From: Comamonadaceae bacterium
GTDB taxonomy: Bacteria; Pseudomonadota; Gammaproteobacteria; Burkholderiales; Burkholderiaceae
DNA length: 14,932 nucleotides
Assembly (NCBI GenBank): GCA_947505995.1
Contig: CANNNB010000035.1
Location: 1-14,932 of the forward strand
Reading direction: 5' to 3'
The notes under the pieces were generated by a model. It was given only the letters and a program-made list of their open reading frames with translations. It did not search any database and was not told where the DNA came from. Shown here piece by piece: positions 13,977 to 14,932 of this stretch (position 1 is the first letter of the stretch; every line of letters starts with the position of its first letter). Position numbers and translations under genes: made by a program.

Positions 13977-14028
13977 ATAGCCTTCAGACGCCTTCAACGG
14001 CCAACGTTCTTTTTTTCAATCCTCGTTC

Positions 14029-14932
14029 ATGCAAATCGGACCCTACGTCCTCCCTAACTCAGTCTTTGTGGCTCCCATGGCGGGTGTCACCGATCGACCC
14101 TTCCGCCAACTGTGCAGACAGTTCGGTGCGGGCTACGCCGTGAGCGAGATGGTGACCTCGCGCAAGGACTTGTGGAAAAGTTTGAAAACATCAAGACGCG
14201 CCAATCACGACGGCGAGCCTGGGCCCATTGCTGTGCAAATTGCTGGCACCGATGCCCCCATGATGGCTGAGGCCGCTGCCTATAACATCGATCAAGGCGC
14301 TCAGATCATTGACATCAACATGGGTTGTCCCGCCAAAAAAGTGTGCAACAAATGGGCGGGTTCTGCGCTTATGCAAAACGAGTCCTTGGCCATTCAAATC
14401 GCAGAAGCCGTGGTAGCGGCGTGTGCACCGCGCGGCGTGCCAGTGACCTTGAAGATGCGCACTGGTTGGTGTGATTCAGAAAAAAATGCCTTGGTATTGG
14501 CCAAAGCTTTTGAAAGTGTGGGCATACAGATGGTCACCGTGCATGGTCGCACGCGTGAGCAGGGCTACAAAGGTTTTGCCGAGTACGACACGGTGGCGGC
14601 AGTGAAAGCCGCTGTGAACATTCCAGTAGTGGCCAATGGCGATATTGATTCACCCGACAAAGCCTTGCAGGTTCTCAAGTACACAGGTGCCGATGCCCTG
14701 ATGGTTGGACGTGCAGCGCAAGGCCGCCCTTGGATCTTCCGCGAGATTGTGCATTTCCTAGCCACTGGCGAATATTTGGCACCGCCCTTGGTAGCCGAAG
14801 TGAAGCGTGCGTTGCTGGCGCATTTGCAAGATCACTATGGCTTGTATGGTGAGCTAACGGGTGTTCGCTCAGCGCGCAAACACATCGGTTGGTACGTGCG
14901 TGATTTGCCGGGCGGTGATGTGTTCAGAGATC
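14029..14932 (+). CDS. dusB: DusB, tRNA-dihydrouridine synthase (3' end outside window)
   Basis: DusB is an FMN enzyme that reduces a uridine in the tRNA D-loop to dihydrouridine (U17 in E. coli). The first 301 residues are present and the frame is still open at the window end, so perhaps 20-50 residues are missing. APMAGVTDRPFR (15-26) is the N-terminal FMN loop, NMGCPAKKV (97-105) contains the catalytic Cys100 at the same number as in E. coli DusB, KMRTGW (142-147) has the flavin lysine, VHGRTREQGY (171-180) the histidine, and NGDI with VGRAAQGRPW (226-235) the phosphate-binding end. The NMGCPAKKVCNKWAG pattern is DusB rather than DusA or DusC. ATG 14029 has no Shine-Dalgarno sequence. The upstream region carries Fis-like sites. 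Confidence 0.96.
   Translation, partial: MQIGPYVLPNSVFVAPMAGVTDRPFRQLCRQFGAGYAVSEMVTSRKDLWKSLKTSRRANHDGEPGPIAVQIAGTDAPMMAEAAAYNIDQGAQIIDINMGCPAKKVCNKWAGSALMQNESLAIQIAEAVVAACAPRGVPVTLKMRTGWCDSEKNALVLAKAFESVGIQMVTVHGRTREQGYKGFAEYDTVAAVKAAVNIPVVANGDIDSPDKALQVLKYTGADALMVGRAAQGRPWIFREIVHFLATGEYLAPPLVAEVKRALLAHLQDHYGLYGELTGVRSARKHIGWYVRDLPGGDVFRD

Noticed and set aside
13981..13996. CCTTCA direct repeat with 10-base spacing before dusB
   Set aside because: Only six bases long and two copies; expected by chance in a region like this.
13996..14016. AACG/CGTT stem followed by seven Ts just before dusB, resembling a terminator or attenuator
   Set aside because: The stem has only four base pairs and would be too weak; the T-run alone is not evidence.
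1..14932. Search for defence systems, toxin-antitoxin pairs, CRISPR, IS elements, tRNAs or a phage remnant
   Set aside because: All intervals between genes are under 160 bases, every gene falls into a housekeeping, transport or catabolic family, and no terminal repeats, arrays or tRNA-like structures were seen.

Overview
The window looks like a compact chromosomal segment of a betaproteobacterium of the order Burkholderiales, most likely a Comamonadaceae-type freshwater or soil heterotroph. This rests on gene content (a phenylacetate gene group, an asparaginase II, a UbiH-DsbC-DUF3429-M61 gene string, ychF, dusB) and on the style of the encoded proteins; no rRNA or other phylogenetic marker is present. 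Fifteen genes are visible, two of them cut by the window edges. Almost every base is coding. I see no tRNA, rRNA, IS element, prophage, CRISPR array or composition break, so this is mostly ordinary core/metabolic genome rather than an accessory island.

Layout. (1) 1-1569, plus strand: the 3' part of an SUMF1/FGE-domain gene, then an asparaginase II gene. (2) 1566-3684, minus strand: a crotonase-fold enoyl-CoA hydratase gene (TTG start) followed by an overlapping MATE exporter gene; the MATE and asparaginase stop codons overlap. (3) 3685-3829: divergent control region with a good sigma70-type promoter for the hydratase and a TetR-type palindrome placed to control the plus-strand genes. (4) 3830-6439, plus strand: paaG, paaI and paaK, part of the aerobic CoA-thioester route of phenylacetate catabolism. 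(5) 6449-11434, minus strand: a five-gene string in transcription order MocA/MobA-like nucleotidyltransferase, UbiH-family hydroxylase, DsbC-type disulfide isomerase, DUF3429 membrane protein, M61 peptidase; the last three are joined by 4-base ATGA overlaps. (6) 11503-13348, plus strand: ychF and a TauE/SafE permease with a 1-base gap. (7) 13351-13872, minus strand: a YqaA-family membrane protein. (8) 13873-14028: a control region with repeated TGCTTAAAA-type elements resembling Fis sites. (9) 14029 to the end, plus strand: dusB, truncated.

How the genes fit together. PaaK activates phenylacetate to phenylacetyl-CoA, PaaG isomerises the ring epoxide made by PaaABCE (not in the window) to the oxepin-CoA, PaaI hydrolyses dead-end hydroxyphenylacetyl-CoA, and the divergent hydratase could serve the later beta-oxidation steps as PaaF does. 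The large minus-strand string mixes quinone synthesis, periplasmic disulfide isomerisation and proteolysis, but the sequence itself gives no proof of a joint function. The most unusual material is regulatory: the palindrome at 3772-3787, the hairpin-forming repeat before ychF, and the Fis-like repeat cluster before dusB. I found no convincing undescribed multi-gene system.
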